Of a stretch of DNA of 29,745 nucleotides, positions 7,844-15,826 are shown piece by piece. The translations under genes and the position numbers were made by a program. The DNA is from JANQLU01 sp964434955 (lineage in GTDB: Bacteria > Planctomycetota > Planctomycetia > Pirellulales > Pirellulaceae). The notes below the pieces were generated by a model that saw only the letters and a list, made by a program, of their open reading frames with translations, did no database searches and had not been told where the DNA came from. Each line of letters begins with the position of its first letter. Position 1 is the stretch's first letter. The DNA lies in NCBI GenBank assembly GCA_964434955.1, contig CAYSXI010000045.1, positions 1-29,745 on the forward strand, in the 5' to 3' direction.

Positions 7844-8470
7844 TTGATTACAAAACTGACTGGAAAACTGGTTCGCCTGGGCGACGAGGAAGCAACGATT
7901 GCGGTCGATCCTTTTGAATACGAAGTCCTGATTCCGGAGTTCACTCGTCGCCGCATTCAAATGGAGCTGGGCAACGCGATCAGCCTTCACACGATTGAAT
8001 ACATCGACGGAAACGCGGCTCGCGGCGGCCGACTCACGCCCCGCTTGGTCGGCTTTACCAGCGAAATCGAAAGAGAATTTTTTGAGCTTTTTTGCTCGGT
8101 GGATGGAGTCGGAATCAAAAAAGCTTTGCGAGCCATGGTAAGAGATGTCCAAGATTTGGCCCGCGCCATCGAACAACAGGATGCAAAAAGCATCGCGACG
8201 CTACCCGGAATCGGTGCGTCGACGTCCGAGAGAATCATCGCAAAACTCCGGCGGAAAATGCCGAAATTTGCGCTCATGGTACCGCGCACAGGCGATCCTG
8301 AATTGGAAGTCGAACGCGACATCGTGGAAGAGACTTTCCAGATTCTTTGCTCGCTTGGCCACAGCGAAACAGATGCGCGAACGCTTTTGGACGGTTCGCT
8401 ACAATCGGGCAAGAAATTCAAAGACGTCGAGAGCTTGCTTCAAGCGGTTTACCAAAGTTCCGCTGAGTGA
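7844..8470 (+). CDS. ruvA: Holliday junction branch-migration protein RuvA
   Basis: 208 residues, close to the usual 190-205. Tetrameric RuvA binds the Holliday junction and loads the RuvB motor. The N-terminal OB-fold starts with the family MIxxLxGxL signature (MITKLTGKLVRL), then two helix-hairpin-helix motifs (VDGVGIKKALRAM and LPGIGASTSERIIAKL), a linker rich in Glu/Asp, and the C-terminal RuvB-binding domain III (DARTLLDGSLQSGKKFKDVESLLQAVYQ). The start codon is TTG at 7844, forced by the family N-terminus, with GAGAAGC just upstream. It is 15 bases after ruvC. Confidence 0.96.
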   Translation: MITKLTGKLVRLGDEEATIAVDPFEYEVLIPEFTRRRIQMELGNAISLHTIEYIDGNAARGGRLTPRLVGFTSEIEREFFELFCSVDGVGIKKALRAMVRDVQDLARAIEQQDAKSIATLPGIGASTSERIIAKLRRKMPKFALMVPRTGDPELEVERDIVEETFQILCSLGHSETDARTLLDGSLQSGKKFKDVESLLQAVYQSSAE

Positions 8471-8527
8471 TGCAAACTCAAGATTCGCCAACCAATCGTT
8501 TGCATTTGACTTCCCGATATCGAAAGC

Positions 8528-9691
8528 ATGAATCAGAACGAACCGATCCAATTCATCAACGATAAAATCGTTGAAGCCGAGGAAGTCGTTTTGGCCGATG
8601 AGATCATTGTGGTCGAACCGGAGCTTGTTGATCCGGAAACGGCCGATCCGCATGGGGCGGCTTGCAAGTCATGCGGCGCTCCCATTGAGAACGACGATCA
8701 CTATTGCCCAGCCTGCGGAACCGCCCACGACAATAGCGACCAGTCCACGGAGTCGCTCAATCGGAAATACATTAATTGCAAGGGTTGTGGCAGCACGATC
8801 GCCCGGGACCCGGATCAACGAAGTTATCGTTGTGGATTCTGCGATTCGACTTACGTGGTCGAGCTTGAGCCCTCGCTCACGGGACGGCAGAATCCTGAAT
8901 TCATCATTGGATTCGCCATATCGAAAGAACAGGCGCAAACGAAGTTTGCCCACTGGATCAAAGATAATCGCTGGTTTCGCCCGGGAGATTTGCGGAACGT
9001 CAACGCACCGGAAAAAATGACGGGCATCTACGTTCCCTTTTGGTCGTTTTCGATGTTGGCCGAAAGTGAATGGCACGCACAAATCGGTGAATACTGGTAT
9101 CGAACGGAAACCTACACCACGACGGAAAACGGCAAGACCGTGACCCGAACGCGGACCGTAACAGAAACCGAGTGGTGGCCGTTGGCGGGCCGCTTCCATC
9201 ACTACTACAGCGGTCACCTTGTGTCGGCGAGCAAGGGCCTACCACAAAACGTCGCATCCCAAGTCATGCCATTTGACCTGCCCGCACTCAAACGTTTCGA
9301 GCCTTATTTTCTGGCCGGCTGGGAAAGCGAAGAGTACACCGTCGAGCGACGCGACGCGTTGGAAATGAGCAAACAACACTATCACGAATCGCAAGAGCGA
9401 AATGTGTCTCGGTTCATGCCCGGTGATCGCCACAGCCAGTTGAATGTGACAACTTACTTTTCGCAAATCAACTCGGACCTCTGCCTCCTGCCTTACTATC
9501 TATTGACGTACCGGTACAAGGAAAAGCTTTATCGTTTTGTTGTGAATGGCCAGACGGGGAGAGTTTGGGGCGACAAACCTTACTCGTCAAAACGAATCAC
9601 CGCTTTCGTTTTGATTTTGCTCTTGGTGATCGGTTTGGTCATCGGTGGATTTTTCTTTCTTGGTTCAATCCTTGCCATGTTGGGAATGTAA
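8528..9691 (+). CDS. Double zinc-ribbon membrane protein (paralogue A)
   Basis: 387 residues. Two zinc ribbons: CKSCGAPIENDDHYCPACG at about 47-65 and CKGCGSTIARDPDQRSYRCGFC at about 85-106. A middle domain contains IYVPFWSFSMLAESEWHAQIG and YYSGHLVSASKGLPQ, and the C-terminal YRFVVNGQTGRVWG is followed by one membrane helix (about 357-380). The topology implies cytoplasmic zinc ribbons with a C-terminal anchor. Such proteins are often annotated as TFIIB-type zinc-ribbon or mis-annotated as primosomal protein N-prime-like; I see no helicase motifs. Start ATG 8528 has a weak ribosome site. The stop overlaps the start of the paralogue (TAATG), so the two are coupled. Confidence 0.85.
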   Translation: MNQNEPIQFINDKIVEAEEVVLADEIIVVEPELVDPETADPHGAACKSCGAPIENDDHYCPACGTAHDNSDQSTESLNRKYINCKGCGSTIARDPDQRSYRCGFCDSTYVVELEPSLTGRQNPEFIIGFAISKEQAQTKFAHWIKDNRWFRPGDLRNVNAPEKMTGIYVPFWSFSMLAESEWHAQIGEYWYRTETYTTTENGKTVTRTRTVTETEWWPLAGRFHHYYSGHLVSASKGLPQNVASQVMPFDLPALKRFEPYFLAGWESEEYTVERRDALEMSKQHYHESQERNVSRFMPGDRHSQLNVTTYFSQINSDLCLLPYYLLTYRYKEKLYRFVVNGQTGRVWGDKPYSSKRITAFVLILLLVIGLVIGGFFFLGSILAMLGM

Positions 9692-10677
9692 TGAGCGCAA
9701 TCGCCAATCGATGTTCCGTTTGCAAAGCTTTCGTCGAAGAAGAAGATCTTTTTTGCGCCAATTGCGGAACGGAAGCCCCAACCTCGCCGATCGTCATCAA
9801 GGATGAAACGGAAACGACGACGCACAATTTCAACTGCCAAGGCTGTGGAGCATCGATGAGTTACGATGCTTCCGCGCAGAACCTTCGCTGCCCTTTTTGC
9901 GGTTCGGAAAAACTGGATGAGGACAAGAGCAACCGAACGCTTCGAGCCAAGTACATCATTCCCTTCAACACGAGCCAGGATGATATCCTGGCGGCATTAA
10001 AAAAATGGCTGGGCAGTAGTTTCTGGCGGCCATCGGATTTGGTTCAGCGAGCAGTGTTGACCAACGTGACCGCCGTTTACGTTCCCTATTGGATTTTTTC
10101 AGCGCGAACGTTTACCTATTGGACCGCGGATTCGAGCGCGGTTCCTTGGACGGCCAGTGGTGATTGGATGCCTGTAACCGGGGAACATCACTCGCAGTAC
10201 AGCGGCGTGCTTGTTGGCGCCAGTAGCGTGCTTACGCAATCGGAAACCAATGCGATCTGCCCCTACAATTTGGATGCCGCCAAGACTCCCGACCAGGTTG
10301 AAACCGAGAAGATTATCGTCGAACAATTCCGTGTGCAGAGAAAGTATGCACGCCCGCTGGCACGCCAGAGCATCGAAGCCCTTGAAAGAAATGCTTGCCG
10401 AAAGTATGTCGAGGGACGTTCTCGAAATGTGAAAGTCAACACGCGGCTGGAAGGGCTCATGGGCCAACCGGTTTTGCTTCCGGTCTGGGTCCTGGCCTAT
10501 CAATACAAGGGTGAGCTCTATCGATTTCTCGTCAACGGCCAGACCGGGCGTCACACCGGAACCGCACCCGTTTCCTGGCAAAAGATCTTGATGGTGATCG
10601 CCATCGTGTTGCTCGTGATCTTGGGAGTCCTGTTCCTGATCGGTGGCGTCGGCGTTATTGGATCGATGGCGGGATAG
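9691..10677 (+). CDS. Double zinc-ribbon membrane protein (paralogue B)
   Basis: 328 residues from ATG 9691, whose A is the last base of the upstream TAA. Layout matches its neighbour: zinc ribbons CSVCKAFVEEEDLFCANCG and CQGCGASMSYDASAQNLRCPFC, then VYVPYWIFSARTFTYWTA, QYSGVLVGASSVL, YRFLVNGQTGRHTG, and a C-terminal membrane helix (about 300-322) plus a short Gly-rich tail. The two proteins are clearly a tandem duplication and probably act as a pair. A promoter between them is unlikely. Function unknown; the coupled arrangement suggests a hetero-oligomer. Confidence 0.85.
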   Translation: MSAIANRCSVCKAFVEEEDLFCANCGTEAPTSPIVIKDETETTTHNFNCQGCGASMSYDASAQNLRCPFCGSEKLDEDKSNRTLRAKYIIPFNTSQDDILAALKKWLGSSFWRPSDLVQRAVLTNVTAVYVPYWIFSARTFTYWTADSSAVPWTASGDWMPVTGEHHSQYSGVLVGASSVLTQSETNAICPYNLDAAKTPDQVETEKIIVEQFRVQRKYARPLARQSIEALERNACRKYVEGRSRNVKVNTRLEGLMGQPVLLPVWVLAYQYKGELYRFLVNGQTGRHTGTAPVSWQKILMVIAIVLLVILGVLFLIGGVGVIGSMAG

Positions 10678-10696
10678 GAACCGATTCGCGCACGAA

Positions 10697-10728
10697 AAAA
10701 GCTCGCAGCATCCGTGCTACGAGCTTTT
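10697..10728. terminator. Bidirectional hairpin terminator
   Basis: AAAAGCTCG ... CGAGCTTTT arms (10697-10705 / 10720-10728) with an inner AGCA/TGCT pairing and TCCG loop. It has a T-run on the plus strand and an A-run upstream, so it can end both the zinc-ribbon pair and the convergent minus-strand gene at 10843. Confidence 0.85.
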
Positions 10729-10842
10729 AATTCCGACGGGACGTCGTTCCGACATGTGCATGCGTTTGGCGGTCGCGTTAGCTAATGCCCGCAAAGCGTC
10801 CGTGCCAGTTGCACAGCAATTAACCCTTCTCGCGGTCAATCA

Positions 10843-11172
10843 CTAGAAGATGTCGGTAATAAATTGATGACCCCAGTGGTAGCGTCGACCTTGGGGGTAG
10901 TAATTTTGCCATTGGCGGTTGTAGACCGGGATTCGCATCTCGGCTGGGTAACGGTAGTAAAGGCTTTCAGCACTTCGGTAGTACTCACTCCCCCAGTAGT
11001 TCTGCGGATAGTAAACATACGGATAGTGATAGAATCGCTCGTAGTCGCGATTTGAATACTGGCCACCCCAAACGCGCCCAAAGGCTCGCTCTTGTGCTTG
11101 TGCGTCGTCGCTTTGCAGGCAGAACACAAAAAGTGCTGCGCAAGCGCACGACAGTAACAAACGACGGATCAT
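10843..11172 (-). CDS. Small secreted tyrosine-rich protein
   Basis: 109 residues. A Sec signal peptide is clear: MIRRLLLSCACAALFVFCL, with probable cleavage after AQA (QSDDAQAQE). The mature part is dominated by Tyr, Arg, Trp and Asn in motifs such as YYPQNYWGSEYYRSAE and MRIPVYNRQWQNYYPQGRRYHWGHQF. The ribosome site is strong (AGGAGGGAG about 12 bases before ATG). I recognise this as a planctomycete-type family without known function. It could be a cell-wall or matrix structural protein. Monocistronic, ended by the 10697-10728 terminator. Confidence 0.8.
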   Translation of the reverse strand: MIRRLLLSCACAALFVFCLQSDDAQAQERAFGRVWGGQYSNRDYERFYHYPYVYYPQNYWGSEYYRSAESLYYRYPAEMRIPVYNRQWQNYYPQGRRYHWGHQFITDIF

Positions 11173-11247
11173 GGAGAACTCCCTCCTGGTTTAACTGCTT
11201 ATCGACGGGCGCAATTTTTGGGTCAAACGTCAAACAGCCCGATCACT

Positions 11248-11472
11248 TCAAATCTGATCGGTTCGTCGCATAACAATGATTAAGCGAATATCCGGCAAAT
11301 TGGGAACTTTGCTTGCAAACCGGGCGACCTGCGATGGGGATGCATCGATCCGGCAACCTGGGAAAAGTTTAACGGCAAAACGACGAATTGCCTGACGTGG
11401 ATCCAGACTTGGAAGCTGACATGGAGTTCGCAAAAAACAAGCAGCAAATGCTTTTTCGCCGCAAGCAATCAT
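11248..11472 (-). CDS. Doubtful small ORF downstream of the MBL-fold gene
   Basis: 74 codons beginning MIACGEKAFAACFLRTPC, Cys- and Arg-containing, with no domain I recognise. There is no convincing Shine-Dalgarno before the ATG. In favour: it is on the same strand 61 bases after the MBL gene, and the same frame stays open upstream into the end of that gene. Against: no start site and no recognised family. It fills most of an otherwise empty 360-base gap (11173-11533). Confidence 0.35.
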   Translation of the reverse strand: MIACGEKAFAACFLRTPCQLPSLDPRQAIRRFAVKLFPGCRIDASPSQVARFASKVPNLPDIRLIIVMRRTDQI

Positions 11473-11533
11473 GCGTTTGGTGTCGCCAAGATTGATGCCG
11501 CAGTGATTGTACCGAAGTAATTGGAACCGCTCT

Positions 11534-12331
11534 TTACTTGCTGGTACCGACTTCCGGAAAGATTCCCTTGGCCACTTCTTCTTCGAACTGATCCATCAGC
11601 GGCCAGTCGATGGCACAAGTCCCAAAGTCCGCCATGTGAAGATATCCACGCAACCGATTCAACGTCTTGTCGATCATCTCGTTGTCTTTGCGAAACACGG
11701 GACCATGGCTTGGGCAAAGCCATTCCACATCGCTTTCGCGAATTCGTTCCAATGAAAGAATGAACTGGGATATATCACTCCCGTGGTGAGCGTCGATTGC
11801 GCCGACGCAACCATCTCGATAAATGTTGTCGCCGCTAAAAAGAATGTCACCCATTCGGAACGACAATTGGCTATCGGTATGCCCGGGAGTCAACCAGACT
11901 TCCAGTTCCAAATCGCCAACCTGGATCTTGCTTCCTTCATCAATCAACACATCCGTATCAACCGGAGGCATTTCAAGATCGATCCCTTGCGCTGCAATTT
12001 TGGCAAACGTGTGCAACCGATCGCCGACTTTAAGCGGCTCAGCCGCCTTCTCATGCGCGGCAACGGGTGCACGCAGAATTTGCTTCATCTTGGCGAGGCC
12101 CTGGATGTGGTCCACGTCTGCGTGAGTCGCAATCAGCATCTTGCAATTTGAAAATGGAAAATCCATTTGCCGAATTAACTCGATGACTTCATCAACGACT
12201 TCTTCGTAGCCTATGTCGATCAGAACCCATTCGCTGCCGTCGAAAATCAAATACACGTTGCAGCCAATTACATGGCCAAGCTGGTAATTGAGTTCGATGA
12301 CGTTTGGAAAGATAGGTTTTCGTTCGATCAT
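11534..12331 (-). CDS. Metallo-beta-lactamase-fold hydrolase with variant metal motif
   Basis: 265 residues. The fold is shown by the order of motifs: NVYLIFDGSEWVLIDIG, THADVDHIQG (69-78), TPGHTDSQLSF (His151), FSGDNIYRDG (Asp168), and SHGPVF near residue 210. The canonical HxHxDH is HADVDH here, so the second His is an Asp (Asp72). Members of this superfamily hydrolyse thioesters (glyoxalase II), lactones or phosphodiesters; the substrate of this one is not known. No signal peptide, so cytoplasmic. ATG 12331 is well supported by the MIERKPIFPNVIEL beginning, although the ribosome site is poor. Confidence 0.9.
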   Translation of the reverse strand: MIERKPIFPNVIELNYQLGHVIGCNVYLIFDGSEWVLIDIGYEEVVDEVIELIRQMDFPFSNCKMLIATHADVDHIQGLAKMKQILRAPVAAHEKAAEPLKVGDRLHTFAKIAAQGIDLEMPPVDTDVLIDEGSKIQVGDLELEVWLTPGHTDSQLSFRMGDILFSGDNIYRDGCVGAIDAHHGSDISQFILSLERIRESDVEWLCPSHGPVFRKDNEMIDKTLNRLRGYLHMADFGTCAIDWPLMDQFEEEVAKGIFPEVGTSK

Positions 12332-12991
12332 GTTTGTCGGGAAGGATTCAATCTGCAGCTATTTGTGGGGCCGTCGTCGGGAAAAAGAATGGAGATCTGT
12401 CGCCGGCGTCTAAGGGAATCAGATTCTAGGGTTTGCCGCATTTGGCTTCAACCGAAACGCTGTTTGCGAGACTTTTTGCCTTCAAGATCGAAGGCCCGAT
12501 TGAGTCGCAAGACGCCACCCAGAACCGTTTAACCGATTTCATTCATTCGGCCAAAAATTGGTCTCACGCGAACAAATTCGCCGCCAATTTTCGTTGGACA
12601 ATTCGAGCACACAGGTGATCGAGCCCAGATGTCCGTCAGGTACCGGTCCGCTGCACGCACAAACGAGGGTTTGAAAATTAAGGTGATCGGGTCAACAAAA
12701 CCTGAGAAAATAGGGATTTTTTCGAATCCGTTCGGGCCTTTAATCAGAAGAAACGGTTACATAATGCTGCAATTCAGGATTTCATCCACCGGTTTTGCAC
12801 ATTCCTTTAGCTTCACAATGTTAAAATACAGTTATAAGTTGGTATCCGCGCCCATAAGGACATGCGGATTTTCCCAATCATGACGGTGTTTCCGGTCATT
12901 GACGATGGACTCTCCATCGACGAAGGCCTTCGCCAAAACACTTGGTATGGGAACGACTTCGCTTAAGAATTTTCGACGCATAGGATTCAAT
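12332..12991. other. Long divergent intergenic region between the MBL hydrolase and the S1C protease
   Basis: 660 bases with no gene I can support. Short open frames on both strands lack ribosome sites and look non-coding. An AT-rich stretch TTAAAATACAG (12821-12831) and a TTGCAC at 12795-12800 are possible promoter parts with poor spacing. A small hairpin CGATGG/CCATCG (12903-12908 / 12914-12919, loop ACTCT) lies in the leader of the protease gene. Confidence 0.4.
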
Positions 12992-14107
12992 ATGAAAAAA
13001 GCTCGCGGTCGCAACCTTCGGCACCTTTGTCGTTCTCAGTCCCTTCTAATTCGTACCTGTCTTATTTGCTTGATCGCATTGCCAACAACGGCAGCCATCG
13101 GGCAGACCAACTTCGACGATATTCTAAACGAAGCCGATCGCCTGGCTGCCGGACAGAAGTCCGAAAAACAGGAAGACAAGAAATCGGAACAGGACAAAGG
13201 CCAGGAAAACAAGAAGCTAACACTTGATGAAATTTTCGCCGGTGAGATACCGCAAAACATCGACGACCTTCGCGCAATGCAAGAGCATATGCGTGAATTG
13301 GCCAACAAGCTCAAGCCGGCGACGGTTTCGTTGCGTGTCGGCCAAGCTCAGGGAAGTGGCGTGATTGTGAGTCGTGATGGCTACGTTTTGACGGCAGCTC
13401 ACGTGATTGGCAAACCGGGACAACCCGTCACCGTCATTTTTCCGGATGGAAAAGAAGTTAGAGCAAAATCTCTCGGGTTGAATCACCGAATTGATTCTGG
13501 ACTTGTCAAAATCACTGAAGAAGGCACATGGCCTTATCTCGACATGGGTGAGTCGGAAACCTTGAAACGAGGTCAGTGGGTGATGTCGATCGGACATCCA
13601 GGCGGCTTCGACAAGCTTCGCGGTCCTGTCGTTCGCGTCGGCCGATTGACCTCAAATTCTGCCAGCGTGGTTCGCACGGATTGCACTTTGGTCGGCGGAG
13701 ACTCCGGTGGACCGCTTTTCGACATGGAGGGAAATGTCATCGGGATCCATAGCCGGATCGGCACCCGAATCGAAGACAACATGCACGTGCCGGTCGACAT
13801 TTATGCCAAGGAATGGGATGACCTGGAAAACAGCAAAGAAGTCGGTCGCAGTCGGACGGCTCCAACTACCAACCGCGCCGAACCGGGTTTCCGGACTTCC
13901 TATCGCCTGAAGGTCAGTGAGTTGAAACCAAACGGCGAAAAGGCGGGACTTAAAATTGGCGACACCGTCAAGAAATTCAATGGCGTTGACGTGAAAACAC
14001 GGACGGAACTTCGTCCGGGACTCTACGGCCTCAAGAAAGGCCAGGAGTTTGAATTGACCATCGAACGCGATGGCAAGGAAATGAAAATCAAAATCAAAGC
14101 TGAATAG
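12992..14107 (+). CDS. Secreted S1C (HtrA-like) serine protease with PDZ domain, intact triad
   Basis: 371 residues. Signal peptide with hydrophobic core LLIRTCLICLIALPTTAA, cleaved near AIG-Q, so exported. A charged linker rich in K/E/D/Q (about 54-75) is followed by the trypsin-like domain (about 105-270): His137 in LTAAHVIG, Asp168 in NHRIDSGLVKI, Ser238 in GGDSGGPLF. The PDZ domain lies at about 300-371 (GEKAGLKIGDTVKKFNGVDV). The ATG at 12992 with AGGA six bases before is preferred; an upstream in-frame start at 12899 would put 31 residues ahead of the signal. It is first in a two-gene unit with a degenerate relative 55 bases downstream. Role: envelope protein quality control by family analogy. 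Confidence 0.92.
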   Translation: MKKARGRNLRHLCRSQSLLIRTCLICLIALPTTAAIGQTNFDDILNEADRLAAGQKSEKQEDKKSEQDKGQENKKLTLDEIFAGEIPQNIDDLRAMQEHMRELANKLKPATVSLRVGQAQGSGVIVSRDGYVLTAAHVIGKPGQPVTVIFPDGKEVRAKSLGLNHRIDSGLVKITEEGTWPYLDMGESETLKRGQWVMSIGHPGGFDKLRGPVVRVGRLTSNSASVVRTDCTLVGGDSGGPLFDMEGNVIGIHSRIGTRIEDNMHVPVDIYAKEWDDLENSKEVGRSRTAPTTNRAEPGFRTSYRLKVSELKPNGEKAGLKIGDTVKKFNGVDVKTRTELRPGLYGLKKGQEFELTIERDGKEMKIKIKAE

Positions 14108-14162
14108 GTCGAGTTCTTGTCACTTCGTTCCTGAAATCAAACGTTTAAATGAGGCGCCTTCA

Positions 14163-15707
14163 ATGGCACAAAAATTCTCTTCGACTTCCTTTGTTTCAAC
14201 GATCCTGACGCTTTGCTTCGCCGTGGCGACGCCCGCCCTTTTGAACGCACAGGATCCTCCCAAGAAGGATTCTCCAAAAACCGAATCCAAAAAGCAGGAC
14301 GATTCCAAGTCTCAGGATTCAAAGCCAAAACAGGATTCAAAGCCCAAACAAGAAGACAAGAAAACAGACGGCAAAAAACCGGAAACCAAAAAGGCGGATT
14401 CCAAAAAGCCTGAAGCAAAAAAAGCGGATTCCAAGAAGCAGGAAACAACGCCTCCGCGGCGAACGCGAACCAGCACCTACCGCAAATACAACAAAGAAAA
14501 TCCGGCCATGGCTTCGCTGTTCCAGCCGGTCATTGCGGAAACATCCCAGGCCACGGTACGCGTGCTCAAAGGCACTCGGCGAATCGCCTACGGAACGATT
14601 GTCGATTCGAGCGGGTTCATTTTGACCAAGAGCAGTGAACTGGGGGATCCGATTAAATGCGAGTTGCCCGGCAAAAAGGTCGTCGACGCAAAGCTGTATG
14701 GCATCGACCCCGACACCGATCTTGCCTTGCTGAAGATCGAAGAACAAATGCTTCCCTTCGTTCGTTTCGACAACACGGTGAAGACACCTGCCGTTGGTAG
14801 CTGGCTCGCTTGTGTTGGTGACAATTCCAAAGTCGTTTCGCTTGGCGTCGTCAGCGTCGCTGAACGTCGAATCCCACCCCCGCGAGGATTCATGGGGGTT
14901 CAATTGGCTTTGAACCCGCGAAAAGGTGGCGTTCCAGTTGATGTAGTCATGGCGGGGCTTCCGGCAGATGATGCGGGTGTGAAAAAAGGCGATATCATTG
15001 TGACCGTGAACGGCCAAAAAACACCGACGCGACCCAAGCTGATTGAGATCGTCGGCGACATGCCTCCGGGAACGCGAATCCAGATCGACGTCCTTCGAGG
15101 TGACAAGAAGGAACAGCTTGAGATCATTCTTGGAAATCGGGAAGAGCTGAACAAAGAAGAATCGGCTCGAGCCAACATGCAAAACACGATGAGCGGCTCG
15201 ATCAGCAATCGCCGCAAGGACTTTCCGCTTGCGTTCCGACACGATGGCGTTTTGTCGCGTACCGAATGCGGCGGACCCGTTGTCGATCTTGATGGGAAAG
15301 TCATTGGCGTCAACATCGCTCGGGGTGGTCGCGTCGAAAGCTTGACGCTGCCCAATGCGATTGTGAATCAGGTCGTAGCCAAGTTGAAGACCGGTAAATT
15401 TTCTCCGGAAGTCGTCAACAAAGAGAAGATCGAAATCATCAAGCAGCAGTTGACGGCTCTAAAACCTGTTCGCAATTCTGAATTCAAGAAGCAACGGCTC
15501 CAGGCAGATTTTGATCGCGAAGAAGCGGTTGAAGAAAGTCTCGAAAAGATTCTTGAGGACATCCAAAAGAAACTCGATGCCGCCAAGAAGGCCAAGGAAT
15601 CAGCGGGAACCAAGCTCAAAGATTTGAAGAAACAGATTTCCGATTTTGACAAACAAAAGAAGAAACTGGAAAAAGAGCTGGAGCGACTTTCCAAGGGCAT
15701 CAATTAG
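14163..15707 (+). CDS. Degenerate S1C-type protease with PDZ inserted in the fold and C-terminal coiled coil
   Basis: 514 residues. Signal peptide ending near LLNAQD, then a roughly 80-residue Lys/Asp/Ser/Gln linker built of near-repeats (KKPEAKKADSKK). The protease-like fold starts near 130 (ATVRVLKGTRRIAYGTIVD). The catalytic His site is Ser158 (ILTKSSELG), Asp186 is kept (DPDTDLALLKI), and the Ser site is Cys369 in TECGGPVVDLDGKVIGVNIA. A PDZ domain (about 241-324, GVPVDVVMAGLPADDAGVKKGDIIVTVNG) interrupts the fold before the Cys369 strand. Residues about 440-514 form a coiled coil (KILEDIQKKLDAAKKAKE). ATG 14163 has GAGG 8 bases before. Expected to be a pseudoprotease partner of the upstream enzyme. 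Confidence 0.88.
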   Translation: MAQKFSSTSFVSTILTLCFAVATPALLNAQDPPKKDSPKTESKKQDDSKSQDSKPKQDSKPKQEDKKTDGKKPETKKADSKKPEAKKADSKKQETTPPRRTRTSTYRKYNKENPAMASLFQPVIAETSQATVRVLKGTRRIAYGTIVDSSGFILTKSSELGDPIKCELPGKKVVDAKLYGIDPDTDLALLKIEEQMLPFVRFDNTVKTPAVGSWLACVGDNSKVVSLGVVSVAERRIPPPRGFMGVQLALNPRKGGVPVDVVMAGLPADDAGVKKGDIIVTVNGQKTPTRPKLIEIVGDMPPGTRIQIDVLRGDKKEQLEIILGNREELNKEESARANMQNTMSGSISNRRKDFPLAFRHDGVLSRTECGGPVVDLDGKVIGVNIARGGRVESLTLPNAIVNQVVAKLKTGKFSPEVVNKEKIEIIKQQLTALKPVRNSEFKKQRLQADFDREEAVEESLEKILEDIQKKLDAAKKAKESAGTKLKDLKKQISDFDKQKKKLEKELERLSKGIN

Positions 15708-15749
15708 GTTACGCGAACCTCTTGCGACACCAACTGGAACCATCAATCA

Positions 15750-15784
15750 ACGGCTTGCTTCTTGACAAAGCAAGCCGTTTTTTT
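15750..15784 (+). terminator. Rho-independent terminator of the S1C pair
   Basis: Perfect 11-base-pair arms ACGGCTTGCTT and AAGCAAGCCGT (15750-15760 / 15768-15778), 7-base loop, followed by seven T. It lies 42 bases after the stop codon. Confidence 0.95.
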
Positions 15785-15826
15785 GTGCATTGCCCAGCGT
15801 CGTGAGGTTCCGCTTTGGCTGACAAA

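Noticed and set aside
12629..12883. 84-codon plus-strand open frame in the long intergenic region
   Set aside because: No Shine-Dalgarno, unbalanced composition, and no resemblance to a known family. The region is better read as non-coding.
12899..12991. In-frame upstream extension of the S1C protease (start at 12899)
   Set aside because: It would place 31 polar residues before the signal peptide; the ATG at 12992 has a good ribosome site and a normal signal sequence.
14337..15242. Minus-strand open frame of 301 codons inside the degenerate protease gene
   Set aside because: Antisense shadow; the plus-strand gene has signal peptide, PDZ motifs, ribosome site and terminator.
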